64,000 bases of DNA. Origin: Methanoregula sp. UBA247. GTDB lineage: Archaea > Halobacteriota > Methanomicrobia > Methanomicrobiales > Methanospirillaceae. Below the pieces are notes generated by a model. The model did not search any database. It saw nothing but the letters and a program-made list of their open reading frames with translations, and was not told where the DNA came from. Shown here in pieces: positions 17,592 through 26,229 of the stretch. Location of the stretch: assembly GCA_002495055.1 (NCBI GenBank), contig DADR01000018.1:23219-87218 (forward strand). The letters are read 5' to 3'. The position numbers and the translations under genes are program-made. Within the stretch, counting starts at the first letter, position 1, and each line of letters begins with the position of its first letter.

Positions 17592-20096
17592 TCATACAAA
17601 TTTTACCCGGAGATAGCATCCCAGTTCCTCAAAAGACCGGATCCATTGACATGCATGTGCATTCCCTGATCCTGCACGATCCTGCATTTCCGCTGCTTGT
17701 TCCCGACCGATACGGAAATAATAATTCTGGCATTCCCAGAGGTTGTAGTTCAGAGCGAGCGGGCATAAAATTTTAAACATCTCATTGATCCTTTCCACCA
17801 GGAATACATCATCAGGTCTTTCAAGCAGTCGCCGCATGAGGGCTGTGATGGCTGCACTTGCCGTGAAATTGAGCGTCGCAGTATCCGGTTTGAATTTTCC
17901 TTTGGTCATTTCACCAACAAGGACTGCAAGTCGGTTTGTATCAGGATCTTTTACGGAAAGAATCTTTTTAAGATCAAGATTGATGATATACCAGACCGGG
18001 TCCTCGAGCACTTTTGGCGGGGGTATCTGCAACTCTTTCATCGCGGTCAGAAGCGGGAAAAACTCTTTGTACATCTGCCGGAATGCAGATTCCCTGTCCG
18101 CGAGCGTGGAATCAACAACGGAATTTATCACGTTCCGTTGTCCGTCCCTGAAGAGGTGCCGGAGGGTATAGGTATGACTGCCATAATGCTCTTCAAGACT
18201 GAGCTTCATCCGGGGGATGTCACTTCTGGAAAAAAGATCCATTAATTCATCCCGCATAGGAGCATAGGTCTTTTCGTCGACGTATTCGCGCGCTCCTCCT
18301 ATGAAATTGAGGTTTCCCGGATGAAGAACAGCAAACATCAGGGTATTTTCTTCCCATGTTGTATCGGAACGTAAGAAGACCTTCCCAAGGGCGATTCTGA
18401 GATCGCCGGATTCCGCCTTCTCGAACGCTTCGTTCCGGAGGGTATAATTCCGGATCCGGATCGTTTCAGGAGAGCCTGCAACCAGTGAGGACACAGCGTA
18501 GTGAAATCCAGCCCTTGAAAGATCAATAACTGCTGTCCGGACAAAATTTTTGTATACCTGTGCTCCATTCCCCTGTTCCGGCGTATTGCCGGGAGCTTTT
18601 TTTAGGATATGGATAAATTCAGGTTCCAGATCAATTCCCGCCACTTCCCGCATAAGCTGCATTGCACGACAGGCATACCTCATTACCTGGACGGATTCAA
18701 TACCGGCTATATCCTCAAAAAACCACCCGCAGCTGGTATACATGAGCATCCCGTTTCTCTGCATCTCGAGCAGTTTGAGTACCTGGATCTTGTCTTCCTT
18801 TGAAAGTGCCCGTACTGCATGGTTTGAGAAAAACGTTTCAATGGTTTCTGTGGACCGGTCCAGTATGATATCAATATAATCATCCCGCACCTGCCAGGGA
18901 TCGGAAACATACGATTTCATTCTGTCAGCAAAGAGAACCTCAAGGTTCCGGGCGAGCCAGTCCATGGCCTCGCGGAGGGGGGCCCTCCAGGTCTGCCGTG
19001 AGACGATCTCACAATGTTTGTCACCCATAAGGGTCTCCGGGACCGGGGACGTGGTTGGGGGGTGAGGAGGAGTCACCTGGATGGGGGAACCCCTGGTACA
19101 GCATCCGCAGTCACTTCTCCAGCGCTCGATTCCGTGGGGGCAGCTCCATGATGTATTTTCGATAATCTCGACCTGGTGGGTGGGCGGATATATACTCAGG
19201 TATTCACCATAGATAGTAATCCGGGCAAGGTTTCTGGATTTGAGGTAAAAAAGGGCGTACGCAAGCGCCATGTCACCAAAGCGGTGGTGATGCCCGTAGG
19301 TTTCCCCGTCTGATGCAATGGATAACAGCCCGTATTCTTTCCGGTACCGGGAAAAATAGTGCATCATCCGTTGGGCAAACCCTTCGCCATTTTCCAGGAG
19401 ACGGGAAAACGCCACCTCCTGTGCAATAGTATCTTCATAAAAAAAGATGACAATCGACTTGCCGGAGGGCAGACGGCACAGGTACGGCCGGGAACAATCA
19501 ATGTTCCCCGTGCTTACCTCCGTCCACCGGGAGTCGTGGATGGGTCTGGTCCGGCTTGCCTGGTTTGGAGAGAGTATCGTAAACACAATTCCTTTTTCTG
19601 CCAGGATTTCCAGGGTTTCGATGTCAACGGCGGTTTCCGGAAGCCACATCCCTTCAGGTCGTCGTCTGAAGCGATAGATAAAATCCGCAATTCCCCACAC
19701 TACCTGCGTACGCTTATCCCTGCGGCTGGCAAGGGGCATGATAATATGGTTGTATACTTGTGCAATTGCTGATCCGTGCCCGGAAAACCGTTGTAAGCTC
19801 TCCTTATCTGCCTGGAGAATGGCTGAGTATACTTCCGGCTGGTTACGCTCCAGCCAGGTAAGCAGGGTCGGGCCGAAATTAAAACTGATCCTGGCATAAT
19901 TATTGACAATATCAATGATCCGTTTATCCGGATCGAGGATCCGTGATGCTGCATTCGGTGCATAGCATTCAGCAGTGATACGTTCATTCCAGTCATGATA
20001 GGGATAAGCAGAATCTTCTGTCTCGACTTCTTCCAGCCAGGGATTCTCGCGTGGGGGCTGATAGAAGTGGCCATGTAAACAGACAAAACGGCTCAT
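17592..20096 (-). CDS. GH57-family hydrolase with DUF3536
   Basis: A large (834 aa) cytoplasmic carbohydrate-active enzyme. The N-terminus FVCLHGHFYQPPRENPWLEE is the GH57 signature; further conserved segments are GNGSAIAQ-like (GHGSAIAQVYNHIIMPLA), PEGMWLPETAVD and IASDGETYGHHH. The C-terminal half corresponds to DUF3536. These enzymes are thought to act on alpha-glucans; the exact reaction is not established. It is upstream of malQ on the same strand and part of the polymer island. Start ATG 20096 fits the family N-terminus exactly. Confidence 0.92.
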   Translation of the reverse strand: MSRFVCLHGHFYQPPRENPWLEEVETEDSAYPYHDWNERITAECYAPNAASRILDPDKRIIDIVNNYARISFNFGPTLLTWLERNQPEVYSAILQADKESLQRFSGHGSAIAQVYNHIIMPLASRRDKRTQVVWGIADFIYRFRRRPEGMWLPETAVDIETLEILAEKGIVFTILSPNQASRTRPIHDSRWTEVSTGNIDCSRPYLCRLPSGKSIVIFFYEDTIAQEVAFSRLLENGEGFAQRMMHYFSRYRKEYGLLSIASDGETYGHHHRFGDMALAYALFYLKSRNLARITIYGEYLSIYPPTHQVEIIENTSWSCPHGIERWRSDCGCCTRGSPIQVTPPHPPTTSPVPETLMGDKHCEIVSRQTWRAPLREAMDWLARNLEVLFADRMKSYVSDPWQVRDDYIDIILDRSTETIETFFSNHAVRALSKEDKIQVLKLLEMQRNGMLMYTSCGWFFEDIAGIESVQVMRYACRAMQLMREVAGIDLEPEFIHILKKAPGNTPEQGNGAQVYKNFVRTAVIDLSRAGFHYAVSSLVAGSPETIRIRNYTLRNEAFEKAESGDLRIALGKVFLRSDTTWEENTLMFAVLHPGNLNFIGGAREYVDEKTYAPMRDELMDLFSRSDIPRMKLSLEEHYGSHTYTLRHLFRDGQRNVINSVVDSTLADRESAFRQMYKEFFPLLTAMKELQIPPPKVLEDPVWYIINLDLKKILSVKDPDTNRLAVLVGEMTKGKFKPDTATLNFTASAAITALMRRLLERPDDVFLVERINEMFKILCPLALNYNLWECQNYYFRIGREQAAEMQDRAGSGNAHACQWIRSFEELGCYLRVKFV

Positions 20097-20336
20097 ATCC
20101 CTCTCCCTTCTTAAAAACCCGGAAGCCCGGACAGGCTCATTTTCGGGTATTCCCCGGTCTCTTTTCCCAGATAATAATCTTCCGGGCGATTATGGGTCAG
20201 GGACTTACTGGTATTCCCGCACCCCTTCATTCACGCCCCAACCGCTTCTTTCTTCTGCGCATAAAGTCCGTATAATCACAGAATTACCAGGTCAGGTACA
20301 TGGATGGAGGGCGCGATCTGGTGGCGACGGACTCTT

Positions 20337-21245
20337 TTATTTACCGTTCCTGAACTGATATGCTGGTGCTTTCCGGTACATCTCAAAATAATTCCCGATC
20401 AGGTCATTTTCCCGTTCTTTCAGGGTATGCGGGAGCACGGGTTTTTCTTCGATATACCAGGAAACCAGCATATCCTTTTCGTCCAGCAATTTCATCGCGT
20501 GGCTCCTGAGACGTTGTGCGCAGTCTGGTGACTGGCCGATGTAAACGAGATCCCCCGTGTCCCGTTCGAACAGGAGATATAACCCTGCACCGTGGGGGAC
20601 TATCCCGATCGTTTCCCCGTCAAGCGGTCGTCTCTGGCTCCATTCACATCGCATCCAGTCCCGCTCCCCGGGTTTCCCCCCGACCGGCAACGGGGGCATA
20701 CTGGTCCCACCGGCCGGGTTATCCAGATGTTTTTCTGCCAGTTTCCCGCCCCGTTTCTTCTCGTTCCGGTTCGTGGATTTCCGGTATCGCGGGTGGAACC
20801 GCCCGAAGTTGCAGAGCGGTGATTCACCTTTTTCCAGCCGGTAACGGTAGAGAAGAAAATTCCCCATTCCCCGTCTCCCGCCCAATGAAGCATCAAGCGG
20901 GGCCGCTGAACACTCGTACATGAATCCTTCTGCATCCTGCCAGGCCCAGAGCGATGGTGCTTCAATAAGGGGATCGCTCCATGGCATCAGGTCTTTTCTT
21001 TTGAGGGTGTGCCGGAGTTCGTTCAGCCGCTGGTGAAGCGACCTTTGAGTATCTCCGATATACATAAGAAAATCTTTGCCGGCAGGACGTATCCGATACA
21101 GGCCGGGTTCTTTAAAGATAGCCCGGAATTCTTCTTTATCAGCGGTGAAAGGAATCCACGGGGTCCAGGAAAGGGAGCACCATGTTTGTGAGAAGAATTC
21201 TCTGGCTTTTGGGTCTGGTGAGGGGTGGTCGGGATCGGGCGACAT
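20337..21245 (-). CDS. Protein with two GIY-YIG nuclease-like domains
   Basis: A 302-residue protein with two GIY-YIG modules. The first (about residues 45-80) reads EPGLYRIRP...MYIGDTQRSLHQRL; the second (about 210-300) reads GAGLYLLFERDTGDLVYIGQSPDCAQRLRSH and ends with KERENDLIGNYF, where the glutamate would be the metal ligand. The middle (about 130-195) is basic and rich in Gly and Pro. Such domains cut DNA in repair and mobile enzymes, but the stand-alone archaeal versions are uncharacterised. ATG 21245 is chosen over a TTG at 21323. No mobile element ends are seen nearby. Confidence 0.75.
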   Translation of the reverse strand: MSPDPDHPSPDPKAREFFSQTWCSLSWTPWIPFTADKEEFRAIFKEPGLYRIRPAGKDFLMYIGDTQRSLHQRLNELRHTLKRKDLMPWSDPLIEAPSLWAWQDAEGFMYECSAAPLDASLGGRRGMGNFLLYRYRLEKGESPLCNFGRFHPRYRKSTNRNEKKRGGKLAEKHLDNPAGGTSMPPLPVGGKPGERDWMRCEWSQRRPLDGETIGIVPHGAGLYLLFERDTGDLVYIGQSPDCAQRLRSHAMKLLDEKDMLVSWYIEEKPVLPHTLKERENDLIGNYFEMYRKAPAYQFRNGK

Positions 21246-21574
21246 ACGTGATGAAGAATTGGGTGAGGGACGGTATAAGTGTGGCGGGAGGTTGCAGGGC
21301 GGGGACAGGTGTGCGTGGGACAAAAAGAAAAGGCAGCAGCTATTTTAAAAAAGGGGACTGTCCCGGCAGGTTTGACGTCATCCGGTACCAGCTCATTAAC
21401 CGTGAGGGAGTGGCAGGGGCGTCTTCATGAACGATTGAAGCTTTTTCAACATTTTGTTAGAGCGGCAACATTCGGTCACCAGGGTACGCAGATGCTCCGG
21501 CACGTTTGCAAAAGGGACATGCCATAAAGCTTGTCCATTAGTATTATGCTCCAGAGAAAGTCATACAATAGAAG
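21246..21574. other. Intergenic stretch upstream of the TBP gene
   Basis: Divergent promoter region for the GIY-YIG protein and TBP. A minus-strand frame ending at 21396 reads plausibly (VPEHLRTLVTECCRSNK) but has no usable start codon, so it is not called. Confidence 0.4.
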
Positions 21575-22129
21575 ATGGCTGATAAAAAGTACGAATCATT
21601 GAAGATTGAGAATATCGTTGCATCCGGTGTTGTCGCCTCTTCCATTGACCTTGTTGCGTTCTCAAATAAGGTCGAGAACTGCGAACTCAATAAGAAACGG
21701 TTCCCCGGTGCAGTATATCGTATCAAGGACCCCAAGATTGCGTCCCTGATCTTTTCTTCAGGCAAGATAGTGCTCACCGGCGGCCGTAACCCTCAGGCAC
21801 TTACGGATGGCCTGGCGATTATCATCAAATCGTTGCGAGAGGCTGGCGTCGACACCCTCAAAGAGCCCCAGGTTGCAATCACCAATATGGTCTGTTCCTA
21901 TGATCTTGGTAAATACATCAATCTCAACAAGGTAGTCATCACGCTCAATGTCGAGAATATCGAGTACGAGCCCGAGCAGTTCCCCGGTCTTGTATACCGG
22001 ATCAAAGATCCCAAGATCGTTGTTCTTATCTTCTCTTCAGGAAAGATCATTCTCACGGGAGGCAGGAACATGAATGATATCAGGAAGGGGCTTGACATCC
22101 TCGAACAGAAGCTCGAAAGCATTATGTAA
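21575..22129 (+). CDS. tbp: TATA-box-binding protein
   Basis: General transcription factor that binds the archaeal TATA box and recruits TFB and RNA polymerase. The 184-residue protein consists of the two direct TBP repeats: IENIVASGVV...FPGAVYRIKDPKIASLIFSSGKIVLTGGRN (about 9-75) and ITNMVCSYDL...FPGLVYRIKDPKIVVLIFSSGKIILTGGRN (about 100-165). The strong match between the two halves is typical of archaeal TBP. The conserved DNA-wedging aromatic and proline positions are present. Monocistronic by spacing. Confidence 0.98.
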   Translation: MADKKYESLKIENIVASGVVASSIDLVAFSNKVENCELNKKRFPGAVYRIKDPKIASLIFSSGKIVLTGGRNPQALTDGLAIIIKSLREAGVDTLKEPQVAITNMVCSYDLGKYINLNKVVITLNVENIEYEPEQFPGLVYRIKDPKIVVLIFSSGKIILTGGRNMNDIRKGLDILEQKLESIM

Positions 22130-22355
22130 AAGAGAAACTATTTTTTAGATTTTAGGAAAAAACAATCACCGTCCCGTTATTACTGATCAGCGCGGGTCAC
22201 ATCATCATCACGACCAGTCCCCATATCCGTCCCGCATTTTTAAAAAAAATCCACGACAACAGCCAATACTGGTGCGATCTTAAAGGTCCTGTTTCCTGAT
22301 GTTTGTGTTCATACGAACACTCGGGACATACGATGGGTAACGTTTAAAAAGAGAT

Positions 22356-22526
22356 TTATTTTTTTATTGCCATCTTCACCCGATAAATGGTATCGGCGGT
22401 CAATACCGGCATTTTAAGTTCAGTTTCTGCATAGTGGATAAATCCTCTCATGATTTCTCTCTCATTTGTTCCCGTCAGTTCGTACGAACAATCCATTCCG
22501 AGATCCCTGCAGTTTAATGACACCAT
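22356..22526 (-). CDS. DUF1059-family miniprotein (56 aa)
   Basis: A short minus-strand gene starting at ATG 22526 and ending TAA at 22358-22356. The N-terminus SLNCRDLGMDCSYELTGTNE matches the CRDLGFDCxFVVEGETEEE signature of DUF1059, and the end (IYRVKMAIKK) matches the usual kIKAAI ending. The family is small, probably soluble, and of unknown function; the two cysteines of the CRDLG..C motif are conserved. It lies convergent to TBP, 226 nt away. No strong ribosome site is visible. Confidence 0.7.
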   Translation of the reverse strand: MVSLNCRDLGMDCSYELTGTNEREIMRGFIHYAETELKMPVLTADTIYRVKMAIKK

Positions 22527-23124
22527 ACGAAAAACATCTTCTTTTTTGTTGTTTACCTCGTTTTCTTGGTGATATTATAAAGACTGGCGAGGCATCGGCG
22601 CATTGCGTCTCTGTCTTGTTGGGTTGCTTTGAGATATTCACCGATTCAGTTCGGGTTCATGCATTCATGGCTCAGCCCATAAAAAATCCGAAAGGTGGAG
22701 ATCAGTACCAGAGCAGGAGCGGAGGGGTGATCGTGTTTAAAAGTCATGGCATTCTTCAAGACATTGAATGCAGAACCAGAGATTCATAGTTCGTTCCTGT
22801 TGGCGTTTCTCATGGTCGGGGTAATGTTTCTCTATGGCAAGAGAAAAAAGGGGTTTTTTATGCTTGAAAAATCAGGGCAAAACTAATAAAAGAAGAAAAA
22901 TAGTTCATCAAACAGGAAATAGCGTTCAATCCTGAAGTTAAAAGATAAAATCAGCACAACCAGGAAAATGAGTTCAGGGTTTGCCCTATAAAAATATTTG
23001 CATGGCAGACCATGACCGCAGAATTACCAAGCAGTGATGGATTCTTATTCTATTTGGCAAACAAATATAAATCAATATAAATTATTCAGGTTTAGTCACA
23101 GCAGGTGACCTGGAGGGGAAAAAA
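22527..23124. other. Intergenic stretch of about 600 nt, mostly without recognised genes
   Basis: Apart from a possible 46-codon membrane peptide (22746-22886), only decayed-looking frames are seen, including a minus-strand frame near 22560-22660 ending DAMRRCLASLYNITKKTR with an in-frame TGA. The 3' part is the AT-rich leader of the TPR gene at 23125. Confidence 0.35.
22746..22886 (+). CDS. Possible 46-residue membrane peptide
   Basis: Starts at ATG 22746 and ends TAA at 22884-22886. It has one hydrophobic segment (SSFLLAFLMVGVMFLYG, about residues 15-31) followed by a basic tail (KRKKGFF), a topology expected of a single-pass membrane peptide. No ribosome site is visible and no family is recognised, so it may be chance. 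Confidence 0.25.
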   Translation: MAFFKTLNAEPEIHSSFLLAFLMVGVMFLYGKRKKGFFMLEKSGQN

Positions 23125-23355
23125 ATGGAATTAATCCAGTTAATGCGGGAACAGGATTGTGTGAAATATGGCGATCTTCGTGACAGCGAAGGGCAGTTTG
23201 AAAAAGCAATAGCGGCCTATGACAGTGCTCTTCGGATTGATCCTTCTGATGCCGATGCATGGTTCGATAAAGGATTAACCCTGAAAAAGATGGGAAGAGA
23301 GAAAGAAGCCGCGAGCTGCGTTGAGACAGCGATCAACCTGTACTGCGGCAGATAA
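23125..23355 (+). CDS. Short TPR-repeat protein
   Basis: A 76-residue protein made of one full tetratricopeptide repeat plus flanking helices: EGQFEKAIAAYDSALRIDPSDADAW (about 26-50) then FDKGLTLKKMGREKEAASC. The pattern with W/G/Y/A/A/P positions is clear. It probably mediates a protein contact. The ribosome site is strong (GGAGGGGAAAAAA before ATG 23125) and an AT-rich promoter region precedes it. Partners are not evident from the neighbourhood. Confidence 0.8.
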   Translation: MELIQLMREQDCVKYGDLRDSEGQFEKAIAAYDSALRIDPSDADAWFDKGLTLKKMGREKEAASCVETAINLYCGR

Positions 23356-23545
23356 AATCCAAATACCTCTTTTAATTTTTCAATACGGATTAAAACCATC
23401 GATAACCAAAAGATTATTTAATGGGTTAATCATGAGAAACGGCTGATGTTGTACCAGGTACATGGTTTTTCCGGACTTTGTGCAGGAACATAAAAAGCCT
23501 CCCGGAGATCAGGCACGTAACCTCCTGCAGAGACCCGTATGCTGA

Positions 23546-25309
23546 CTAATCAGGTTTATTCACGGGATTTTTGCGTTCACCAATCTGCTGGCGCCACATT
23601 GCGTAATACAGACCCTTCTGGTCAAGAAGGCTTTCGTGAGACCCGGTCTCAACGATCTTTCCCGCCTCCATGACATAGATCACATCTGCGTGCAGTATGG
23701 TAGACAGACGATGAGCAATCAATAGAGAGATCTGGTCCTTGCTTGTGGAAATATTCCTGATGGTATTTGTTATATCCTCTTCGGTTAACGAGTCGAGTGC
23801 CGAAGTCGCCTCATCAAAGATCAACAGGCGGGGATGACGCAATAAAGCCCTGGCAATTGAAATACGCTGCTTCTCCCCTCCGGACAACATCATACCGCCC
23901 TCCCCGATAAGAGAATCAATACCCTGGACAGAACGACTCAATATATCATCGCACGCAGCCTTGTGCAATGCATCCATTATCTGCTCATCGGTGGCATCCG
24001 TCATCACGAACAGGAGGTTCTCCTTTATCGTACCCGAGAACAACTGGGGGTCCTGCGTTACCAGGCCTATCTGCCTGCGTAACGGGTTATACCTGATCAG
24101 TGAAGAGGGCTGGCCGTTAAAATAGATCTCCCCGCTGTCAGGCCGGTATAACCCCGCCAGGAGCTTCATGAGCGTTGACTTGCCTGCACCGGAAGGACCG
24201 ACAAACGCGATCGTCTCTCCAGTCTTCACGTGGAAAGAAATTCCATCGATGGCGTTATAACTGGCAGTCTTGTGATGGAAGACTACTTCTTCAAAACGGA
24301 TATCGCTCAACTCGTCGATCGCAATCGGGTTTTCCGGTCTTTCTTCAACCGGCTTCTGCATCAGCTGGTCGAAATTACTGACAGAAGCTTCGACCTCACG
24401 GTAACTCACGATGATGGTGCCAAGGTCCTGCAAAGGTCCAAAGATGATAGCGGTGATGAACTGCATCGATACCAGTTCCCCCGTAGTCAGGACTTTCCGG
24501 AAGATTAACCAGAGAAGGATGAACAATATCGACATCTTCAGGATACTTAACGTCGTCCCCTGGAAAAACGTCAGCAGGCGGACCCGTTTTACTTTTATCA
24601 TCTCCAGGTTGAAGATCTTTAAATTCTGTTCCTGTAATCTCCTTATCTCAGGGAAGGTCAGACCAAGACTTTTCACGAGCTCGATGTTTCGGAGGGATTC
24701 GGTGATCACCCCCGACATCTCATTCGTTTCGCGGTTGATAGCTCGCTGCGTCGTCTTGATCTTCTTAGAGAGCAACCCGGTGAGCGATCCCAGGACGAGA
24801 ATTCCTATGACAAAAACAGGGACCAGCAACCAGTTCTTTGTGATGGAATAGGCGATGAGAAAACCAATTCCCACAAAAGAGGAGAAGAGGACATTGATGA
24901 ATGAATTGAAGAATGTCTGCGTATCCGACCGTACTTTATGTAATACCGATAATGTCTCACCGCTCCGCTGATCCTCAAACTCGTCATATGACAAGCGGAG
25001 CGTCTGCTTCAGCCCGTCGTTGAATATCTGCATCCCGAACTTCTGTACTGCCAGTCGTGCGAAATAATCCTGGAACGTTTTTGCAACCCGGGCGAGCACT
25101 GCGACTGCGACGGCAACTCCCAGCCAGAAAAGCACACCCATGACCAGTGCATTTTCCGGGATGTTATTTGGATTTAAGGCATAATCATCGATGATCTTTC
25201 CAAAAATAATCGGATCGACAAGGTTCAGCAGCTGACTGATACCCGCTAATACGAGCGCGACAGCGATATGCCATTTCTGCGGCTTTAGGTAATTCCAGAG
25301 GATCCACAT
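23546..25309 (-). CDS. ABC exporter, fused membrane and ATPase domains
   Basis: A half-transporter of the MsbA/MDR type, 587 residues, that would work as a homodimer to export lipid, peptide or drug. The membrane domain (about 1-310) has six helices starting WILWNYLKPQKWHIAVALVL. The ATPase has Walker A VGPSGAGKST, signature LSGGEKQR, Walker B LLIFDEATSALD and the H-loop LIAHRLST. ATG 25309 is preferred to a TTG at 25357 because the typical exporter N-terminus begins there. No neighbouring gene fixes the substrate. Confidence 0.93.
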   Translation of the reverse strand: MWILWNYLKPQKWHIAVALVLAGISQLLNLVDPIIFGKIIDDYALNPNNIPENALVMGVLFWLGVAVAVAVLARVAKTFQDYFARLAVQKFGMQIFNDGLKQTLRLSYDEFEDQRSGETLSVLHKVRSDTQTFFNSFINVLFSSFVGIGFLIAYSITKNWLLVPVFVIGILVLGSLTGLLSKKIKTTQRAINRETNEMSGVITESLRNIELVKSLGLTFPEIRRLQEQNLKIFNLEMIKVKRVRLLTFFQGTTLSILKMSILFILLWLIFRKVLTTGELVSMQFITAIIFGPLQDLGTIIVSYREVEASVSNFDQLMQKPVEERPENPIAIDELSDIRFEEVVFHHKTASYNAIDGISFHVKTGETIAFVGPSGAGKSTLMKLLAGLYRPDSGEIYFNGQPSSLIRYNPLRRQIGLVTQDPQLFSGTIKENLLFVMTDATDEQIMDALHKAACDDILSRSVQGIDSLIGEGGMMLSGGEKQRISIARALLRHPRLLIFDEATSALDSLTEEDITNTIRNISTSKDQISLLIAHRLSTILHADVIYVMEAGKIVETGSHESLLDQKGLYYAMWRQQIGERKNPVNKPD

Positions 25310-25529
25310 TTTTTTTTCAAAACAGCGATATATACGGCACTTCTCGTATATATTCAATAGCGTTTACACATTTTTTTTGCCTTCTTGAGATAAAAAATTC
25401 ATGTTTTCTCCAGTCCATGAAAAAACACCCTTAAAAAACGAGTGCGAATCAGTACCTGTCCGGCACAATAATCTTTTTTTACCAGAACCGATGAAGGATC
25501 GTTTATTTAAAGAACGGGTGTTTTAAGGT

Positions 25530-25715
25530 ATGGCTACAGATCCGGTCTGTTTTGCAATTGTTGATGAGGATTTAGCACAATTCAGGACTATGTTCAACAA
25601 TAAGGAGTATTACTTCTGTACTAATTACTGCAAAAAACAATTTCTCGCTTCTCCAAAAAAGTATACGCGCCACAATGTCAATATCAGCATCGGGCCGGGT
25701 GATGCATCATGTTGA
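25530..25715 (+). CDS. YHS-domain protein
   Basis: A 61-residue YHS-domain protein, beginning ATDPVCFAIVDED and containing YYFCTNYCKKQFLASPKKY. The DPVC and FC..C..F elements are the family hallmarks; YHS domains are found in metal-handling proteins such as copper ATPases, and small stand-alone versions are thought to bind metal ions. ATG 25530 is preceded by TTAAGG. No metal transporter is adjacent, so the role is left open. Confidence 0.85.
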   Translation: MATDPVCFAIVDEDLAQFRTMFNNKEYYFCTNYCKKQFLASPKKYTRHNVNISIGPGDASC

Positions 25716-25783
25716 TCATGGATTGCCTTCGTCATAAAAAAACAAAACCACATAATCCACCCATGGCTCATAAGTGATTGTAA

Positions 25784-25868
25784 TGAGGGATACCGTGAAG
25801 TGCTTCGCTATTGGTAAAGCAGGATACCAGGCACTTTACCTGTGGTAGGTATTGAGCAGGATCCCTCA
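25784..25868. other. Structured intergenic element, possible RNA or inverted-repeat element
   Basis: An outer perfect 8-bp stem pairs TGAGGGAT (25784-25791) with ATCCCTCA (25861-25868). Inside it, GTGAAGTGC (25795-25803) pairs with GCACTTTAC (25831-25839) with one G-U, and a further 5-bp stem pairs TGGTA (25812-25816) with TACCA (25825-25829) around an 8-nt loop. The nested pairing is more than expected by chance. It may be a small RNA, an attenuator after the YHS gene, or a miniature repeat. Confidence 0.5.
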
Positions 25869-25918
25869 CCTTTGCCGCAGGCGAATAAAAAGGTGCAGGC
25901 AACCAAGATCCCTTCCGT

Positions 25919-26161
25919 TTACTTCAGATCGTCCAGGAATGCATGGCAGTCCGGGCACCACCATCCGACGGGGACATAATGCTGCCTGCATCGTGCATCA
26001 TACATACGGATATAAGTCCTGGACATATGCCGCTGCCCTGGCCGTGCATTCCGTGAGCCAGTCCGGCAGTCATTTGGACAGGGAGGACTTGTACACATAC
26101 AATAAATCCCTGTGATACCGGAATGATAAACATTGTGACTGATAGTGGTATGATTATTCAC
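25919..26161 (-). CDS. Small Cys-rich, zinc-finger-like protein
   Basis: An 80-residue protein started by GTG 26161, which has an excellent ribosome site (GGGAGGGG) directly upstream. It contains CPNDC in the middle and a C-terminal RTYIRMYDARCRQHYVPVGWW followed by CPDCH, a layout like small archaeal proteins with a split zinc site. Two clusters of cysteines could bind one zinc ion. It follows the exported protein gene at 26230-27033 by 68 nt on the same strand and may be co-transcribed. Function unknown. Confidence 0.65.
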   Translation of the reverse strand: MNNHTTISHNVYHSGITGIYCMCTSPPCPNDCRTGSRNARPGQRHMSRTYIRMYDARCRQHYVPVGWWCPDCHAFLDDLK

Positions 26162-26229
26162 ACCCCTCCCGCCTCTTTCTTCCCTTAAAACCTGAACAAT
26201 CGCCGGTAATGCAGGGCGGGAATTATTCA

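Noticed and set aside
21396..21555. About 52-codon minus frame divergent from TBP
   Set aside because: Protein-like wording but no ATG, GTG or TTG start in a usable place.
22478..22489. Perfect palindrome GTTCGTACGAAC, with a similar site at 22305-22320, first taken for operators
   Set aside because: The first lies inside the DUF1059 coding sequence (codons for CSYEL) and the pair is far from any promoter.
22466..22789. 107-codon plus frame
   Set aside because: Overlaps the DUF1059 gene on the other strand; no motif or ribosome site.
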